Positions 31,739 to 40,251 of a stretch of 64,000 bases of DNA are shown piece by piece. Made by a program: the position numbers and the translations under genes. The notes below the pieces were generated by a model. It saw only the letters and a list, made by a program, of their open reading frames with translations, was not told the DNA's origin and did no database searches. Numbering within the stretch: the first letter of the stretch is position 1; the number at the start of each line of letters is the position of its first letter. The stretch covers positions 2,392,001-2,456,000 of the forward strand of contig NZ_CP127389.1 in the NCBI RefSeq assembly GCF_030271835.1. The letters run 5' to 3'. Source of the stretch: Proteus appendicitidis. GTDB lineage: Bacteria; Pseudomonadota; Gammaproteobacteria; Enterobacterales; Enterobacteriaceae.

Positions 31739-31894
31739 TTAGTGATGTTTAGAGGGGAATAATGTGGTAAAGCGACAAAGACCTTGTTGGAAATCCTCTC
31801 CTCGATCGCAAAAATTATCTAAAGCCACAAGATAGAGGCCAAAGGTAATGGCTAATGCAATAATTAAGCTAATAATTATTTTCTTTGCGTTCAA
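31739..31894 (-). CDS. mgrB: MgrB-like small membrane protein (PhoQ feedback inhibitor), TTG start
   Basis: 51 residues if translation begins at TTG 31894, which has AAGGA seven bases upstream. Longer starts (GTG 31936, ATG 31915) lack ribosome sites, and the GTG would lie before the start expected from the TATAAT at 31937-31942. One membrane segment (IIISLIIALAITFGLYLVAL) is followed by a short periplasmic tail, FCDRGEDFQQGLCRF. This matches the MgrB pattern CDxxxxFxxGxC with both essential Cys. MgrB binds and inhibits PhoQ. Confidence 0.78.
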   Translation of the reverse strand: MNAKKIIISLIIALAITFGLYLVALDNFCDRGEDFQQGLCRFTTLFPSKHH

Positions 31895-31936
31895 TTTAAA
31901 ATCCTTTAAATACATTTTGTTAGTATGACTTATCAC

Positions 31937-31942
31937 ATTATA
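31937..31942 (-). promoter_or_regulatory. -10 element of mgrB
   Basis: A perfect TATAAT on the minus strand, placing the start near 31930 and leaving a leader of about 35 bases with AAGGA before the TTG codon. The upstream TTGTTATCGTATTT could be a degenerate PhoP half-box, but not convincingly. Confidence 0.5.
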
Positions 31943-32254
31943 AGCATTCGCTTAAATACGATAACAAGACAGGGAGTTGTTGTTATAAAATTCGCAATCA
32001 ATTATCTCTATGAGTAAATTTAGCATAACTTTCATTATGAAAGGTAAACGCTTCCTCGACAGATTTCAGATAATTTGCATTATTTCGCTCTAAACTGTAT
32101 GTAAAATGACCTTATATTATTTTAAGTACACATTTTGCCAACGATTAGAGATAGCTATTCATTAATATGGATTTCTCTGTCTGTTATTTTTTGTATAAGA
32201 TTAGGGAGTTAATTTTGATTTTTACCTTAACTTCATTGATAGAATGGAACTGTA

Positions 32255-32641
32255 ATGCCACAAGATAATCATCTCGCATTGGTTTGCGCGCTTAGTAAAT
32301 GGATTGAGGAGCATTTAGGTCGTGTTATCCATCTTGAAGAGTTGGCGGCTTATTCTGGGTATTCTCTTTGGCACATGCAGAAAATCTTTAAAGAAGTCAC
32401 AGGCACCTCTTTAGGAAAGTATATCCGTCAGCGTAGATTAGCTGGCGCTATTCATTTATTACGTACCAGTGAGCGCTCTATCTTCGATATCGCCCTTGAT
32501 TTCGGCTTTGGTTCACAATCTCACTTTACTTATATGTTCCGTAAAGAGTATGGCATCACGCCTTTCGACTTTCGGCAAAATCAAGAGATCGTTTTAGAAA
32601 CCAAACAACCTTTACATTTACAATCACCTTGTTGTGATTAA
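32255..32641 (+). CDS. AraC-family regulator, SoxS/MarA/RamA/PqrA type
   Basis: 128 residues, essentially only the two-helix-turn-helix DNA-binding domain, as in SoxS and MarA. First HTH: HLEELAAYSGYSLWHMQKIFKE. Linker: GKYIRQRRLAGAIHLLRTSERSIFDIALDFGFGSQ. Second HTH ends HFTYMFRKEYGITPFDFR. These regulators activate efflux and oxidative-stress genes. Proteus vulgaris PqrA belongs here, but the match could not be checked, so no symbol is given. It has no sensor domain, so activity would be set by its own level. It is monocistronic. Confidence 0.85.
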   Translation: MPQDNHLALVCALSKWIEEHLGRVIHLEELAAYSGYSLWHMQKIFKEVTGTSLGKYIRQRRLAGAIHLLRTSERSIFDIALDFGFGSQSHFTYMFRKEYGITPFDFRQNQEIVLETKQPLHLQSPCCD

Positions 32642-32768
32642 CCCTTCCATTTATGTGGCATTATACAGATAGCCTTTAATGTCACATAAATAATACTCAA
32701 GCTATGTGATGATAGACCGCTTCGCCCTTCCTTTATCATAATTGCTTTTATTTAATATGGGGATGCTA

Positions 32769-33575
32769 ATGAGTATTAAGCTTATCGCGATTGATTTAGA
32801 TGGAACCTTGCTTAACAAACAACACGAAATTACGCCAGAAGTAAAACAAGCAGTTCAGCGAGCAAAAGAGGCAGGAGTTAAGATTGTATTAGCTTCAGGA
32901 CGCTCCTTTAATGGCATCTCTCCCTATTTAAAAACACTCGGTCTTGATACCTCTAATTGTTACTGTATCAGCAATAATGGTAGCCAAATCCATCAAGCAG
33001 ATAATGGTGAAGTTATTATTCAAGATCTGCTCAATTTTGAAGATTACCTCTATTTTGAAAACCTAGCTCGTGAGATTGGCGTCCATTTTCACGTTATCAG
33101 TGATAATAAGATTTATACTACCAATAGCCATATTAGCCATTTCACCTGCCAAGAAGCCTTTCTATCTTGGACACCGCTTTATTATCGTCCACTGAATGAA
33201 ATGCAAACTGATATGTATTTTAGTAAGTTTATGATTGTTGATGCGCCTACCGTTTTGGATAATGCCATTCAATATCTTCCTGCTAATATTTATGAACAAT
33301 ACAGCATATTACGTAGCGCTCCTTATTTTATTGAAGTGTTGAACACCAATGTCAATAAAGGGAGTGCGGTTCAAAAAGTCGCCGAACATCTAAAAATTAC
33401 GCCAGAAAAAATTATGTGTATTGGTGATCAAGGTAATGATTTAGCAATGCTGAAATATGCGGGTTTAGGCGTTGCGATGGGAAATGCCCCTGAAGAAGTG
33501 AAGAAAGTCGCTAAATTCGTCACACTTTCTAATGAAGAGCATGGTGTTGCAGTGGCTATCAATAGATTTATTTAA
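32769..33575 (+). CDS. yidA: YidA-type HAD sugar phosphatase
   Basis: 268 residues from ATG 32769 (MSIKLIAIDLDGTLL, as in E. coli YidA); an upstream in-frame ATG at 32742 has less support. HAD motif I is DLDGT at 9-13, with D9 as nucleophile and D11 as acid/base. Motif IV is GDQGNDLAML. The Cof-type C2 cap lies between, and VNKGSAVQKVAEHL marks the family. It dephosphorylates sugar phosphates such as erythrose-4-phosphate and glucose-1-phosphate. Confidence 0.87.
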   Translation: MSIKLIAIDLDGTLLNKQHEITPEVKQAVQRAKEAGVKIVLASGRSFNGISPYLKTLGLDTSNCYCISNNGSQIHQADNGEVIIQDLLNFEDYLYFENLAREIGVHFHVISDNKIYTTNSHISHFTCQEAFLSWTPLYYRPLNEMQTDMYFSKFMIVDAPTVLDNAIQYLPANIYEQYSILRSAPYFIEVLNTNVNKGSAVQKVAEHLKITPEKIMCIGDQGNDLAMLKYAGLGVAMGNAPEEVKKVAKFVTLSNEEHGVAVAINRFI

Positions 33576-33877
33576 ACACGATCTTTTTTTTGTTTTATCG
33601 CGAATACCTACAAAATTATATAGCAATTGTGATCCTTAGCAGAGGATCACACTGCTTTTCAACCAAAAACATAGCCTTTTATTATTCTATAATTACTGTT
33701 AAATAAGCGTTAAATCCGCCTTTCTTCTTACATATCTCTCAGAATTTGCTACTATTAATTCACTTTTCGTTATTCAAACTGCATTTTTACAACATATTCA
33801 GCTAATAAATAGGCTAATGGTAGAATAACAAATATAAATCATTAATATATTTTCTTCACAGACAGGTAGTTTTAGTT
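33576..33877. other. yidA terminator and brnQ leader region
   Basis: 302 bases, no gene. A hairpin TGTGATCC-TTAGCAGA-GGATCACA (about 33628-33651) followed by CTGCTTTT probably ends yidA. The rest is AT-rich and should hold the brnQ promoter. Confidence 0.55.
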
Positions 33878-35224
33878 ATGCTTTCTACAAAAGACATGCT
33901 CGTTCTTGGAATGATGGTTTTCGCACTCTTCCTCGGTGCTGGCAATATTATTTTTCCCCCTATGGCGGGTTTCCAATCAGGAAACCTCTGGTTTAGTACA
34001 TCTTTAGGTTTCCTTGTTACGGGTGTCTTACTTCCTTTTCTTACCTTAGTTATTGTTGCAATTCGTGGACGTGGAGAGCGACTTTCTGTTGATTTACCTT
34101 CATGGGTTGCCGTCATTTTCTGGGTAGCACTGTATTTGATCGTGGGTTCTACTTTTGCGATGCCTCGTGTTACCAATACTGCTTATGAAATGGGTTTCTT
34201 ACCTTTAGGTCTTATTGAGAAAAATACCGCAACACATCTGACTTTCGCGCTTGTTTTCAATATTACAAGTATGTTCTTTATGCTTAAACAAGGTACGATG
34301 ATCAGCGCCATTGGTAAGTTTATGACGCCAGCACTATTAGTCCTGCTGGTGGTTGTGGGCATTGCTGTTGTGGCTAAACCGATTTCGCCAATGGGTGAAC
34401 CGACAGGTCTTTATGCGGTAAATGGCTTCTTCTCTGGCTTTATTGATGGTTACCAAACCATGGATGTCCTTTCTGCTATGGCATTTGGGGGGATCGTTGC
34501 TCGTGCTTTATATACCAAAGGCATTACTGAACCACGTCAAATCGGTTTTATTACCGTAAAAGCAGGCATGATTTCAGTTTTACTGTTAGCCGCACTTTAT
34601 CTGTGCCTTTTCTACTTAGGTGCGACAAGCCACTCTGTTTCTGTTTTTGCTGATCCTGCACTCAATGCCACTAACGGTGGCCAAATATTCTCTCGTTATG
34701 TTGATGCATTATTTGGCTCTGTGGGTACTTGGCTGATGGGAGGAATTGTTTTATTAGCCAGTATGACCACACTTGTAGGTGTAACAAGTGCTGCTGCAGA
34801 CTACTTTGCAACATTCCATCACCGTTTAGGCTATCGCTTTTGGGTTGTGGTATTTACGTTAATGACCACTGTCGTATCAACGTTTGGTCTTGATACACTA
34901 TTACGAGTGACTATTCCTGCATTATTAATGATTTATCCAACATCAGTCACATTAGTATTACTGCAATTTATTCGTAATAAATTAAAATCACCTCGCTTTA
35001 CCTATCGCTTTACAATTGCAGTCATTGTTTTGATGAGCCTTTTCGATACATTGAAACAATTGAAGTGGTTAAATGCTGATTTACTGCAATTATTTAGCTA
35101 TATCCCACTGTCTGATTACGGCTTAGGTTGGGTATTACCAGGTGCGATTGCCTTTATCATCTCGCTGGTTGTTAGCTTAAATTTTAAAGAAGAAAATCTT
35201 TCAATAGAAAGTACAGCGAAATAA
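33878..35224 (+). CDS. brnQ: BrnQ, branched-chain amino acid:cation symporter
   Basis: 448 residues with about 12 membrane segments (LIVCS family). The N-terminus FALFLGAGNIIFPPMAGFQSG is the family signature, and GFIDGYQTMDVLSAMAFGGIV is also conserved. It imports Leu, Ile and Val across the inner membrane with Na+ or H+. GACAGGTAG precedes the ATG. It is monocistronic, ending at the bidirectional terminator near 35288. Confidence 0.93.
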   Translation: MLSTKDMLVLGMMVFALFLGAGNIIFPPMAGFQSGNLWFSTSLGFLVTGVLLPFLTLVIVAIRGRGERLSVDLPSWVAVIFWVALYLIVGSTFAMPRVTNTAYEMGFLPLGLIEKNTATHLTFALVFNITSMFFMLKQGTMISAIGKFMTPALLVLLVVVGIAVVAKPISPMGEPTGLYAVNGFFSGFIDGYQTMDVLSAMAFGGIVARALYTKGITEPRQIGFITVKAGMISVLLLAALYLCLFYLGATSHSVSVFADPALNATNGGQIFSRYVDALFGSVGTWLMGGIVLLASMTTLVGVTSAAADYFATFHHRLGYRFWVVVFTLMTTVVSTFGLDTLLRVTIPALLMIYPTSVTLVLLQFIRNKLKSPRFTYRFTIAVIVLMSLFDTLKQLKWLNADLLQLFSYIPLSDYGLGWVLPGAIAFIISLVVSLNFKEENLSIESTAK

Positions 35225-35267
35225 CCAGCATATAACACCTAATTTGTAATACTGGTTATAAGTTGAT

Positions 35268-35308
35268 AAAAAAAGCGTCTTCCAAATTTTATCTTGGAGA
35301 CGCTTTTT
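35268..35308. terminator. Bidirectional terminator between brnQ and amiD
   Basis: AAAAAGCGTCTTCCAA, loop, TTGGAGACGCTTTTT. A-run before and T-run after serve both convergent genes. Confidence 0.85.
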
Positions 35309-35367
35309 GCTTTTCTATTATCTGCATTTAGCTGTATTTTTTACTATCTTATTTATCACAGGAAATT

Positions 35368-36207
35368 TTAAGTTCGGTATTTCTCAATCAATGCCCTTAA
35401 AATGGCTTCTGATTGAGCATCAGGAAGCCCATTTGCTTTCTCTGATCTAAAATGCATTTGGAAAGCCTTCACTACTTTTTGTGCATTATTATCTAACACA
35501 CCATTTGTTGGTGTTTGATAACCGTATTGCTGCAATAACTTTTGGAAATTAGCGACATCAACAGGCTCTGAAGGATCTCTACCCGCTAAATAAGTTTGTA
35601 CTAATTTCTTATCTGGCCAAGCACCAATTCCTTGGTGGGCTAATCTTTCCCAAGGGAATAAAGGACCAGGATCAACTTTTCTAAGAGGTGCAATATCACT
35701 GTGACCTAAAACGTTTTGAGGCTCGATATCATAACGTTCAATAATATCTTTCATTACCATTGAAATCGTCACGATTTGATCTGCGGTATAAGAATACCAA
35801 TACCTAAATTTACCATTGTCACGGTAGCCCAGATTGACTATCTCAATCCCAATGGAGCAATTATTTAAGCTTGTTGCGTCTCCCCACTGACTAATGCCCG
35901 CATGCCATGCAATTTGCCGTTCATCCACTAATGAAGTAATCACTGGCTTTCCATCAATAGATGAAGGATGTGTAGGGATCAAATAGTGGCTACTGACTCT
36001 TCCCCCAGTAAGAACCTTAAGCGAGCGCTCATCATCTAACGCGGTATAGTGCATCACCAGATATTTTACACAGTCATTTGCTTCCTGCTTATTAGGAATA
36101 ACTTTAACTATATATTCACCTCTATCAATAAATACTGGTTGTTTGGCACAACTAGTTAAGAGGCTTATTGCAATAAGTAATCCTATATAATACCGACTAG
36201 ATCTCAT
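35368..36207 (-). CDS. amiD: AmiD, lipoprotein N-acetylmuramoyl-L-alanine amidase
   Basis: 279 residues from ATG 36207, chosen because AAGGATC sits seven bases upstream and it opens the lipoprotein signal YYIGLLIAISLLTSC (lipobox Leu-Thr-Ser-Cys). The amidase_2 zinc fold shows VMHYTA, WHAGISQWG and GHSDIAPLRKVDPGPLFPW. A C-terminal peptidoglycan-binding domain ends QMHFRSEKANGLPDAQSEAIL. It cleaves the amide between MurNAc (or anhydroMurNAc) and L-Ala, from the periplasmic face of the outer membrane. Confidence 0.9.
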   Translation of the reverse strand: MRSSRYYIGLLIAISLLTSCAKQPVFIDRGEYIVKVIPNKQEANDCVKYLVMHYTALDDERSLKVLTGGRVSSHYLIPTHPSSIDGKPVITSLVDERQIAWHAGISQWGDATSLNNCSIGIEIVNLGYRDNGKFRYWYSYTADQIVTISMVMKDIIERYDIEPQNVLGHSDIAPLRKVDPGPLFPWERLAHQGIGAWPDKKLVQTYLAGRDPSEPVDVANFQKLLQQYGYQTPTNGVLDNNAQKVVKAFQMHFRSEKANGLPDAQSEAILRALIEKYRT

Positions 36208-36247
36208 TTCTGATCCTTGATTAATTATTCCCAAAGTTAAATTGTAA

Positions 36248-36276
36248 TAAAAAAACCCATATTAAAGAATATGGGT
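36248..36276 (-). terminator. Terminator of the AlsT-family symporter gene
   Basis: AACCCATATT, loop AAAG, AATATGGGTT, followed on the minus strand by seven T. Confidence 0.85.
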
Positions 36277-36318
36277 TTTGAGTTTTGACGCTTTTTTATT
36301 ATTTTTTTGGTTATTGCT

Positions 36319-37791
36319 TTAGTTATTGCTCACTTTTTCACATCGAACTAAAGGTTCATCAGGAACAATATTCTCATCCCAAATACCTTCTTCAATATCA
36401 TCTTGTAATTCTGGATATTGGCGAATATCAAATGTAGGCAGTAAACCAGCTTGTCGTTGCTGGTTATAATCTTTAACTAATTTTAAGGCGACACCAGAAA
36501 GCAAGATGATTGCGATTAAATTAGTCATTGCCATTAATCCCATTGAAAGATCGGCCATTTTCCAAACTAAAGGCATATCGGCTAATGCGCCAAACATTAC
36601 CATCACTAATACCGCTGAGCGTAAGAGAAATAATCCTGTTGTGTGATTACGCCCAAGGAAAATCATATTGCTCTCAGCATAAGCATAATTGGCAATAATG
36701 GATGTGAAAGCAAAGAAGAAAATAGCTATCGCAATAAAAGTACTTCCCCATCCACCAACTGTTGATGATAAGGCTAATTGTGTTAATTGAATGCCGTTAA
36801 TACCTTCAGGATAACTGTCTAGCACACCTGATGATAAAATGATCACTGCAGTGGCACTACAAATCACCAAGGTATCCATAAATACCCCTAGCATTTGAAC
36901 ATAGCCTTGAGATGCAGGATGTGGTGGATAAGGTGTTGCGGAAGCAGCGGCATTAGGTGCAGACCCCATACCTGCTTCATTAGAAAAGAGACCGCGCTGA
37001 ATACCTTGTGTCATCGCTTGGCTAATACCGTAGGCAACGGCACCAGCAGCCGCTTCTTGTAACCCAAAAGCACTTTTAAAAATTAAAATGAAAACTTCGG
37101 GTAAGCGTTCGATATGATCTGCGACAACCCAAAATGCTAATAATAAATATGCTGTTGCCATAACAGGAACAACTAATTCAGCAACACGAGCAATCCAGCG
37201 CAGACCACCAAAAATAATAAATCCGCTGGTGAGTACTAAAAAGATCCCCACATAAAGTGGATCAAAATTAAAGGCAGAAGCTGTAGCTTGAGCAATCGAA
37301 TTCGCTTGAACAGCATTAAAAACTAAGCCAAAAGCGATAATTAAGAAAATGGCGAAGAGAACTCCCATCCAGCGCATTTTCAGTCCTTTTGTCATATAAT
37401 AAGCAGGACCGCCACGGTAGTTACCATCATCATCTTTTGTTTTATAAAGTTGCGCGAGTGTACTTTCTATTAATGATGTCGCCATACCAATTAAAGCGAC
37501 AACCCACATCCAAAAAATAGCGCCAGGGCCGCCCGCAGTTAAAGCAATCGCGACTCCCGTCAAGTTTCCTGTACCTACGCGCGCAGCTAGACTGGTGCAT
37601 AATGCCTGAAAGGAAGAAATCCCTGATTTATCTGACTTATGGCTATTTTTTAAAATAGAGAACATATGACTAAAATGTCGGATTTGTATAAATCCGGTAC
37701 GGATAGTAAAGTAAATACCTACTCCAAGAAGCAAATAGATAAGAACATATCCCCATAAAATGTTATTCGCAAAGTTTATTAGCCCTGTCAA
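36319..37791 (-). CDS. Sodium:alanine (or glycine/glutamine) symporter, AlsT/AgcS family
   Basis: 490 residues, about 11 membrane segments. Family marks are GIYFTIRTGFIQIRHF near the N-terminus, CTSLAARVGTGNLTGVAIALTAGGPGA and QRGLFSNEAGMGSAPNAAA, which form the substrate and Na+ sites in the AgcS structure. It drives amino acid uptake with Na+. Substrate (Ala, Gly or Gln) cannot be told from sequence. The C-terminal acidic tail (ELQDDIEEGIWDENIVPDE) is cytoplasmic. It is monocistronic with a very long AT-rich upstream region. Confidence 0.88.
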   Translation of the reverse strand: MTGLINFANNILWGYVLIYLLLGVGIYFTIRTGFIQIRHFSHMFSILKNSHKSDKSGISSFQALCTSLAARVGTGNLTGVAIALTAGGPGAIFWMWVVALIGMATSLIESTLAQLYKTKDDDGNYRGGPAYYMTKGLKMRWMGVLFAIFLIIAFGLVFNAVQANSIAQATASAFNFDPLYVGIFLVLTSGFIIFGGLRWIARVAELVVPVMATAYLLLAFWVVADHIERLPEVFILIFKSAFGLQEAAAGAVAYGISQAMTQGIQRGLFSNEAGMGSAPNAAASATPYPPHPASQGYVQMLGVFMDTLVICSATAVIILSSGVLDSYPEGINGIQLTQLALSSTVGGWGSTFIAIAIFFFAFTSIIANYAYAESNMIFLGRNHTTGLFLLRSAVLVMVMFGALADMPLVWKMADLSMGLMAMTNLIAIILLSGVALKLVKDYNQQRQAGLLPTFDIRQYPELQDDIEEGIWDENIVPDEPLVRCEKVSNN

Positions 37792-38530
37792 ATCAATCCC
37801 CTTATATAATAACGTATATAACCTATCCTTACATCGCTATTGAAATAAAAAAGTAAACAGATATCGTGTAATTGAGTCAATTACTGATCCGAATCTGTAT
37901 TAAAGTAATATCAAAAATTACTGTGTGAAAAGCGAACTAAATGTAGCACAATATTGCATGATATGTATATTTTTTGTTTATTTTTTTACATATTATTATT
38001 TTAATTTAATTATCTCATTAACCAAAATGAACAATATTGAAAAATAAAAAAACCATACATATCATTAGGATAAATAATTATTTCTTTATTTTATTAACTC
38101 TAAAAAGTAAAGTAAATACTTTAGTCATTAAGTTAATCAGTCATTTTAGAAAAAAAGTAAACAGATTAAAAAAACATCAATTAATAATCTTTTCTATTTA
38201 TCTAAAATAAGATTTAGATGAACTATTAAAGTGATTAATTAAGATTTTTTCAATTTCCAATTTAACGGTTCAGTAATTAACATTTAAGAAATAAATATTT
38301 TTACAACAATTAACAATAAATATTTTATATTGTCGTATCAATAAAACTCTTTAATATTAATAAGATATTAAAATAAGATAAAAAATCAATTTTACATCTT
38401 TATTTTATTACACATCCATAATGCATTAATTCAAGTCTAGTTTGTTATCTTTCATTTTTAATGAAAACTGTTGGTTGGTTTCTCTTCTTTTTTTATTCAC
38501 TAACTATTCATTAATAACCCTATTCTTTTT
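37792..38530. other. Very AT-rich gene-free stretch upstream of the AlsT-family gene
   Basis: About 740 bases dominated by A/T, with no ORF of credible composition. It should hold the symporter promoter near 37800-37900. Nothing else is recognised. The low complexity and composition resemble sites bound by H-NS-like proteins, which is inference. Confidence 0.5.
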
Positions 38531-38535
38531 TGAAT

Positions 38536-38550
38536 ATTAATTAAAGTTTA
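38536..38550 (+). promoter_or_regulatory. Candidate ArcA box upstream of arcZ
   Basis: ATTAATTAAAGTTTA matches GTTAATTAAATGTTA at 12 of 15 positions and lies just before the inferred arcZ start. E. coli arcZ is repressed by ArcA-P. In such AT-rich DNA a chance match is possible. Confidence 0.4.
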
Positions 38551-38574
38551 ATAACACTTTATTTCATATTAATA

Positions 38575-38692
38575 AAAAAATGTAGAATCACGTAAGTTTA
38601 CCTATTAACCATTTAGTTAATTTTATTTATAATATGTTTTTCCCTGGTGTTGTATTAATTTTCGCCCTGTTTCCCCAACAGGGCATTTTTTT
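38575..38692 (+). ncRNA. arcZ: ArcZ, Hfq-dependent small RNA (rpoS activator)
   Basis: TTTCCCTGGTGTTG (38639-38652) is identical to the 5' seed of processed E. coli ArcZ. It is followed after 11 bases by the terminator GCCCTGTT-TCCCC-AACAGGGC (38664-38684) and seven T. Seed, spacing and terminator have the same layout as the processed form of about 56 nt in E. coli, though stem sequences differ, as expected for a conserved sRNA. The 5' end is a guess from the E. coli precursor length. It is not next to arcB here. Known targets include rpoS (activated) and flhDC (repressed), relevant to swarming. Confidence 0.85.
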
Positions 38693-38819
38693 ATCTCAAT
38701 ATTTCAGCACCTTAACGTAACTCTTTGTCAAATAATATAAAATAAAAACAGATAGAATATCCAATTGATAAATTAACATTATTCAACTATTTTTAATGCA
38801 AAATCCCACTTTCTTTTCC

Positions 38820-38833
38820 TTGATCTAAATCAA
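38820..38833. promoter_or_regulatory. FNR-type palindrome TTGATCTAAATCAA
   Basis: A perfect match to TTGAT-N4-ATCAA in the gap between arcZ and holE. No promoter with a fitting -41.5 spacing could be assigned on either strand; holE starts 300 bases downstream. The target is unknown. Confidence 0.45.
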
Positions 38834-39133
38834 ATTAAACATTCATATTATTTACCCTTTTTAGAGGTAAACTGATTTTTTCTCTATTTAAAAATTTATT
38901 TAATAAGGATTAAAACGGCTTATTTTATCATTCACCTTATTTGAATTACTCATAAAGTGGTATAAAAATTAAAGAGGAATAAGATTTTATTGTTATATTT
39001 AATGGTCTAGATTAAATATCAACCCAAATAAAGCACATCATTTTTACTACACATTAATGACTAATATCTTTATTTGCTTGCATTAATAAGCATGCTCTTT
39101 TACCTTACTGATATTGTTATAGAGGGAAAGATA

Positions 39134-39367
39134 ATGAGTTATAACCTTTCAGAATTAACACAAGAAGAAAAAGATAAGTTAAATATAAGCTTAGCCGCTT
39201 CAGGCGTCGCTTTTAAAGAGCGCTATAACATGCCCGTTGTAGCAGATGCTGTTTTAAGAGAACAGCCTCAAGCTTTTCAAGCCTTCTTTCAAGAAAGACT
39301 GGTATTTTATCGTGCAAGAAGCCAACACTATTCTCGTTTACCTTATGACCCACCGGTAAAAAAATAG
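39134..39367 (+). CDS. holE: HolE, DNA polymerase III theta subunit
   Basis: 77 residues, like E. coli HolE (76). Matches LAASGVAFKERYNMPVVADAV, REQPQAFQAFFQERL and the C-terminal SRLPYDPPVKK (E. coli SRLPYEPKLK). ATG 39134 is preferred over an upstream in-frame start because GAGGGAAAG precedes it and it aligns with the family. Theta binds epsilon (DnaQ) and stabilises the proofreading core. A divergent paralogue lies at 63104-63334. Confidence 0.92.
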   Translation: MSYNLSELTQEEKDKLNISLAASGVAFKERYNMPVVADAVLREQPQAFQAFFQERLVFYRARSQHYSRLPYDPPVKK

Positions 39368-39397
39368 TCAAACACGCTCCGTTATTTTGATAATGGT

Positions 39398-39432
39398 AAA
39401 AAAAGAGATAAACCTTGGTTTATCTCTTTTTC
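39398..39432. terminator. Bidirectional terminator between holE and yebF
   Basis: AAAAAGAGATAAACC, short loop, GGTTTATCTCTTTTT. Confidence 0.85.
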
Positions 39433-39470
39433 TTTCAAGCGATTAACTACAACTCACTAACACCTATCTA

Positions 39471-39860
39471 TTATTTAGGAGAAACATAAGTAATAGTATT
39501 GTCATCACAATTGACTTGAACATTGTAACGAAGATCTGTTCTCGCTCCTCTTACATTTAATACCATCTGATAGTTATTATCCATCTTGATAACTTCATTA
39601 GCATTAATACTTGCAACAGGTTTTGGACCTAATGTATTTTTATCATCTTGCCAGCGAGGTAAACGATTTTGTAAAAAATCATTTTTTACTCTTGTAACAA
39701 GTTGATTGTTATCTAAATTAACACAACTCGCAAATGGCGCAGAACGCACAATATCTTTATTCACATTTTCGATACTTTCTGCAGATGCTCCAAAAGAAAC
39801 GGCAAGTAAAAGACCCGCTCCAAATATTCCTGTTTGATTCATAAGCTTGCTTAATTTCAT
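39471..39860 (-). CDS. yebF: YebF-family secreted protein
   Basis: 129 residues. A Sec signal peptide (GIFGAGLLLAVSFGASA) precedes a mature domain that aligns with YebF: CVNLDNNQLVTRVKNDFLQN, RLPRWQDDKNTLG, then VRGARTDLRYNVQVNC. The two Cys probably form the disulfide seen in YebF and the related colicin M immunity protein. E. coli YebF reaches the medium through porins; its role is unclear. E. coli also has yebF near holE. A ribosome site (GGGAGG) lies before the ATG. Confidence 0.85.
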   Translation of the reverse strand: MKLSKLMNQTGIFGAGLLLAVSFGASAESIENVNKDIVRSAPFASCVNLDNNQLVTRVKNDFLQNRLPRWQDDKNTLGPKPVASINANEVIKMDNNYQMVLNVRGARTDLRYNVQVNCDDNTITYVSPK

Positions 39861-39956
39861 ATAACCTCCCGAAAATATCCCTTAAAACAGGATGTGTTTT
39901 CATTAAGCATAGCATATGGTTAATAACACTATTGTGACATTTGTTAAAAAATTGTT

Positions 39957-40139
39957 TTATTCATTTTCATCATCAAATACAATAGAAACAGATTCACGGG
40001 TTGAGTGTTTCTCTCTTAACTCTTGAGCGACTAATTGAATAGCCTCTCCACTGCTCATTCCCTCAGCCATAAGAGATTGAATTTTTTCTACCGCTTTTTG
40101 TTGCTCTTCATGTGTTAATGTAGGCATTCCTAGAAACAT
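39957..40139 (-). CDS. yoaH: YoaH family protein
   Basis: 60 residues, matching E. coli YoaH (59) across its length: [37 protein letters not shown] and an acidic C-terminus. It is divergent from pabB, as in E. coli. Small, soluble, acidic, function unknown. Confidence 0.88.
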   Translation of the reverse strand: MFLGMPTLTHEEQQKAVEKIQSLMAEGMSSGEAIQLVAQELREKHSTRESVSIVFDDENE

Positions 40140-40251
40140 AATGTTACTCTTATCTTTATTAACGTCTATTTTGTATTTACATGAGTGTAATCTTTTTGAT
40201 TACAGTTTATTGTGCAAATAATACAACACACTTTGTTTACATGGTCATAAG

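Noticed and set aside
31895..31936. Longer mgrB-like protein from GTG 31936 or ATG 31915
   Set aside because: No ribosome site for either; the GTG lies at or before the predicted transcription start.
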